Assembly (NCBI GenBank): GCA_036389375.1
Contig: DASVQA010000200.1
Coordinates: 1 to 28,965, forward strand
Length of the DNA stretch: 28,965 nucleotides
Source of the DNA: QHXQ01 sp036389375
Lineage (GTDB): Bacteria; Acidobacteriota; Blastocatellia; Pyrinomonadales; Pyrinomonadaceae
Direction: 5' to 3'
The translations under genes were made by a program, and so were the position numbers. Below, piece by piece: positions 26,279 through 28,965 of this stretch. Each line of letters begins with the position of its first letter. Position 1 is the stretch's first letter. Below the pieces are notes generated by a model. That model had not been told where the DNA came from. It did not search any database and was given only the letters and a program-made list of their open reading frames with translations.

Positions 26279-28185
26279 TGGCGCGGAATGATCGGCAGCA
26301 TGATGTAAGACGCGTGCGTGCGGTCGTGATAGATAGTGTTATCGGCCGTCGTCTGCCGGCGCTGTTGTTGCAGCGCGTCGCCGGTATTCGGATTTATGTC
26401 GAAGCGCGGAAAGTTGCTGCTGGAAATGTCGAGTCGCAGCCGATGTCCGCGCTTGAAGAGATTCGCGGTCGGGTAGAGCGTAATCGTCACCTGATAGATT
26501 TCGCCCGGCTTCATCAACTTCGCCTGCGCCAGCGAATCGCGGTAGCGCGCACGTATGATCGAGTCGCCGATGTTGAGTTCGTAGCCGGCCGGAAAATCGG
26601 GGTTGGGCGGATAAACGTCAACCAGCTTCGCCGTGAAATCCGTGTCCGGTGCTGACGATGAAACCCAGAGTTTGACTTCGACGGGGCCGGTCACTTCCAT
26701 GTCTTCGGCGAGCGGCGGCGTCTGGAAAACCAGCACGTCGTTGCGCACGGCGAGCGGTAGCGTGTCCCGACAGCCGACTACGTTCGGACGACAACGTTGA
26801 TCCATGCCGCCCTGATCCATCAGCCCCGTGTGCGAAGAGATGTTGCCGCCGAGCGTGGGCACAGGGTTCGCCGGATCGAACCGATATGTGGTGACGGACT
26901 GGGCCGCCTGCGGTTTGCTCGCGCCGAGCGTCATGTCCGGTTGCAGGTAGTAGGGCGTAAACTGCGTGCGCGCGAGCGGAAACTCCTGTTCGTCGCGCCA
27001 GACGCCGCCGTGTTGCAGTCGCCCATTGGCCGACTTGCGCCCGTCGCCCCCACCCATGATGAAGATACGCACGGGCGCGACCTTGTCCGCGCCGTTATCC
27101 ACGCCCTTCAGCCAACGCTCGAACCAGTGCAAGCGCCACTCGTTGAAGCTGAGCGCCGCCGCGCGCGGAAACTCGATTTCGCCTGCCACGTTGCGCCCCT
27201 CGCCGCCGTGCGTCCACGGCCCGATGATGAGCCGTTGCGGCGCGCGCTTCGCCTTTGAGAGCGCCTGCCAGTTCATCCACACTTGCCGCGTCCATGAATC
27301 GTACCAGCCGGTGACGTGATAGACCGGAATGTCTGCGTAATTTTTCGTGTTGTCTATGACCGAATAGCCGATCTGCTTCCAGTAGTCGTCGTAGTCGCCG
27401 TGCTGCATGGCTTCGACGAGCCAATCCTCGTATTCGGGGGCGTACTTGAAGACGGTCGTGCCCTTCTTGATCGGCAGCGTCCAGATAAACTCTTTAATGA
27501 GCGCGGCGTTCTTCTTGAGGGCTTCGCCGACGACCGGGTTCTCGATCCCTTCTTTCGCATCGGGGCCGGCGATGTTGTAAATCCAGTTGACGAAGCGCAA
27601 CTCGAACGCCCCGCTATGACGAAAACCGGCGATGCCGACGTTCGAGAGCGCATCGACGGGGATGATGGTAGTCAGGTGCGGCGGGTTCATCTCGGCGGCG
27701 GCGTGCTGCGTGCCGCCCGGATAGCTTGTGCCGACCATTCCTGTCTTGCCGTTCGACCACGCTTGCCGTGCGATCCACTCAATCGTGTCGTAGCCGTCGC
27801 GCCCGTCGTCGAGCATCATGCGCCACACGCCTTCCGAGTGAAACCGCCCGCGCACGTCCATCTTCACCACCGCGTAGCCTTGCTGCGTAAACCAGATCGC
27901 GTCGCGCACAGTGCCCGGCGCTTCCTTGTTATAGGGCGTGCGTTCGAGGATCACCGGAAACTTCTCTGCGCGCGCCACGCCCTGCTGCGCCGGCCGGTAG
28001 ATGTCTGCCGCCAGACGCACGCCGTCGCGCATGGGGATCATCACGTTCTTCTCGACCGCCACATCGGGCGGCGTGGACGCGGCGGCCGGCGGCGTCTGCT
28101 GCGCGTGTGCGGCGTAAGCAAAGAATAGAAACGACAGCGACAGACAAAGTCTGTGCAGACTTGCGCGAGAGCGGCTTAAGTTCAT
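26275..28185 (-). CDS. Secreted CocE/NonD-type hydrolase (X-Pro dipeptidyl-peptidase S15 family)
   Basis: The protein has 636 residues from the ATG at 28185. It begins with a signal peptide, MNLSRSRASLHRL then a hydrophobic core ending AYAAHA/QQ near residue 28, so it should be periplasmic or secreted. An alpha/beta-hydrolase domain follows: MRDGVRLAADIYRP, DVRGRFHSEG, nucleophile S154 in GTSYPGG (GxSYxG), D296 in TGWYDSW, and H326 in GPWTHGG. The C-terminal part is the jelly-roll PepX_C domain (RLDISSSNFPRFDINP). The family includes X-prolyl peptidases, cocaine esterase and alpha-amino acid ester hydrolases. The exact substrate is open. A GTG upstream (28236) would bury the signal peptide and is rejected. 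A sigma-54-type promoter lies at 28257-28272, and an NtrC-type activator gene lies just upstream. Confidence 0.92.
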   Translation of the reverse strand: MNLSRSRASLHRLCLSLSFLFFAYAAHAQQTPPAAASTPPDVAVEKNVMIPMRDGVRLAADIYRPAQQGVARAEKFPVILERTPYNKEAPGTVRDAIWFTQQGYAVVKMDVRGRFHSEGVWRMMLDDGRDGYDTIEWIARQAWSNGKTGMVGTSYPGGTQHAAAEMNPPHLTTIIPVDALSNVGIAGFRHSGAFELRFVNWIYNIAGPDAKEGIENPVVGEALKKNAALIKEFIWTLPIKKGTTVFKYAPEYEDWLVEAMQHGDYDDYWKQIGYSVIDNTKNYADIPVYHVTGWYDSWTRQVWMNWQALSKAKRAPQRLIIGPWTHGGEGRNVAGEIEFPRAAALSFNEWRLHWFERWLKGVDNGADKVAPVRIFIMGGGDGRKSANGRLQHGGVWRDEQEFPLARTQFTPYYLQPDMTLGASKPQAAQSVTTYRFDPANPVPTLGGNISSHTGLMDQGGMDQRCRPNVVGCRDTLPLAVRNDVLVFQTPPLAEDMEVTGPVEVKLWVSSSAPDTDFTAKLVDVYPPNPDFPAGYELNIGDSIIRARYRDSLAQAKLMKPGEIYQVTITLYPTANLFKRGHRLRLDISSSNFPRFDINPNTGDALQQQRRQTTADNTIYHDRTHASYIMLPIIPRQ

Positions 28186-28256
28186 GTCAGACCTGCGCGA
28201 ATTGAAGTGATTTTGCGAGCGCGGAAAATCTACCACAAAGACAGGCGGAAAAGTAT

Positions 28257-28272
28257 GGCAACAAGCGCGCCA
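28257..28272 (-). promoter_or_regulatory. Predicted sigma-54 promoter of the CocE-type gene
   Basis: The minus strand reads TGGCGCGCTTGTTGCC. It matches TGGCACG-N4-TTGC at all but one fixed position, with GG and GC ten bases apart. Transcription would start near 28246, about 61 bases before the ATG at 28185. The gene upstream on the same strand ends at 28335 and encodes a sigma-54 activator, which supports the call. Confidence 0.5.
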
Positions 28273-28334
28273 CGCCGGCGAAGCAGAAACAGTTCATCGT
28301 GCGGGGCAGTTAGGCTGTACCGTCTCTTTTGCCT

Positions 28335-28965
28335 TCACGCGCTGGCGCGCATGGCGTAGCGGCCGAGTTTGAGTTGGAGACCGCGCCGGGTAACGCCGAG
28401 GTCGCGGGCCGCGCGCGAGATGTTGCCGCCGTGTTTGCGCAGAGCGGCGGCGATCATGCGGCGTTCGAGTTCTTCGACCGCTTCGGGCAGATTCAGATCG
28501 TCGGGCAGACCACCACCAAAGACGCCGTAGGACACGCCGCCATCGGCCGCTGACAGGGGCGCGGACGTGCGTTTGAGTTCCGGCGAAAGATGTTCCGCTG
28601 TGATGGTGGCCGCATCTTCCGCGCGGGCCACGATGCGCTGGATTTCGTTGAGCAACTGCCGGACGTTGCCGGGCCAATCTGCGACCATCAACAAGTCCAT
28701 CGCTTCAGGCGAGACGCGCAACTCGCCGCGCCCGAACTTAGCGGCGTAATGATTGACGTAGTAGTTGACGATGGTCGGAATCTCAGACCGGCGCTCGCGC
28801 AGCGGCGGCACGCGCAACCGGATCACGTTCAGGCGATAGTAGAGGTCTTCTCTAAAGCGCCCGTCTTTGACCATCTCTTCCAGGTCGGTGTTCGTTGCCG
28901 CGATAATGCGCACGTCCACTTTCGCCGGCCGCTGCTCGCCCAGCGGTTGGATCTCGCCCTCTTGC
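28335..28965 (-). CDS. NtrC-type sigma-54-dependent activator, N-terminal part outside window
   Basis: The frame is open at the right end of the window, so the receiver or sensor domain and the Walker A/B motifs lie outside. Visible are the end of the AAA+ domain (LGEQRPAKVDVRIIAATN, FREDLYYRLNVIRLRVPPLR with arginine finger, WPGNVRQLLNEI sensor II) and a C-terminal Fis-type helix-turn-helix (GGNISRAARDLGVTRRGLQ). Such proteins bind upstream of sigma-54 promoters and use ATP to open them. The next gene on the same strand, the CocE-type hydrolase 149 bases away, has a sigma-54-type promoter and may be a target. An internal GTG at 28919 is not the start. Without the N-terminus the input signal cannot be judged. 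Confidence 0.9.
   Translation of the reverse strand, partial: QEGEIQPLGEQRPAKVDVRIIAATNTDLEEMVKDGRFREDLYYRLNVIRLRVPPLRERRSEIPTIVNYYVNHYAAKFGRGELRVSPEAMDLLMVADWPGNVRQLLNEIQRIVARAEDAATITAEHLSPELKRTSAPLSAADGGVSYGVFGGGLPDDLNLPEAVEELERRMIAAALRKHGGNISRAARDLGVTRRGLQLKLGRYAMRASA

Overview
The window is GC-rich bacterial chromosome with long genes and short spacers, no tRNA or rRNA genes, and no insertion sequences or phage genes. Several features suggest an Acidobacteriota member, perhaps Blastocatellia: a kinase fused to a TolB-like and TPR region, CHASE2 cyclases, a transaldolase/phosphoglucose isomerase fusion, OpcA beside Zwf, secreted CocE-type hydrolases and NtrC regulators. This placement is inferred from gene content, not from a marker gene.

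Layout. Positions 1-2768 (+): the tail of a class III nucleotidyl cyclase, a good sigma-70 promoter, and a full CHASE2 adenylate/guanylate cyclase. Positions 2797-2853: a perfect 26-bp palindrome between convergent genes. Positions 19998 down to 2876 (-): one long co-directional carbon cluster, read as tkt, tal-pgi fusion, gnd, zwf, opcA, glk, pgl, rpiB, an unknown Rossmann-like protein, a GH63-like glucosidase and class III fbp. Positions 20405-22861 (+): a Ser/Thr kinase with TolB-like and TPR regions, then a strong bidirectional terminator. Positions 23850-22936 (-): a secreted protein of unknown function. Positions 24186-26113 (+): an ATP-grasp enzyme with a lysine/alanine-rich tail, then a DnaQ-like exonuclease. 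Positions 28965-26129 (-): the end of an NtrC-type sigma-54 activator, a secreted CocE/NonD hydrolase behind a sigma-54-type promoter, and a possible overlapping 49-codon ORF.

How the genes work together. The cluster can release glucose (GH63-like enzyme), phosphorylate it (Glk), oxidise it to ribulose-5-phosphate with NADPH production (Zwf with OpcA, Pgl, Gnd), rearrange pentoses (RpiB, Tkt, Tal) and return fructose phosphates to glucose-6-phosphate (Fbp, Pgi). That is a nearly complete cyclic pentose phosphate pathway; only ribulose-5-phosphate 3-epimerase (Rpe) is not seen.

The least expected signals are non-coding or unassigned. They are two adjacent intergenic hairpins built of degenerate 7-nt repeats in inverted arms, an unassigned protein inside the sugar cluster, sigma-54-like sites upstream of tkt and of the CocE hydrolase, and a structured leader upstream of the ATP-grasp gene. 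I found no clearly new multi-gene system.
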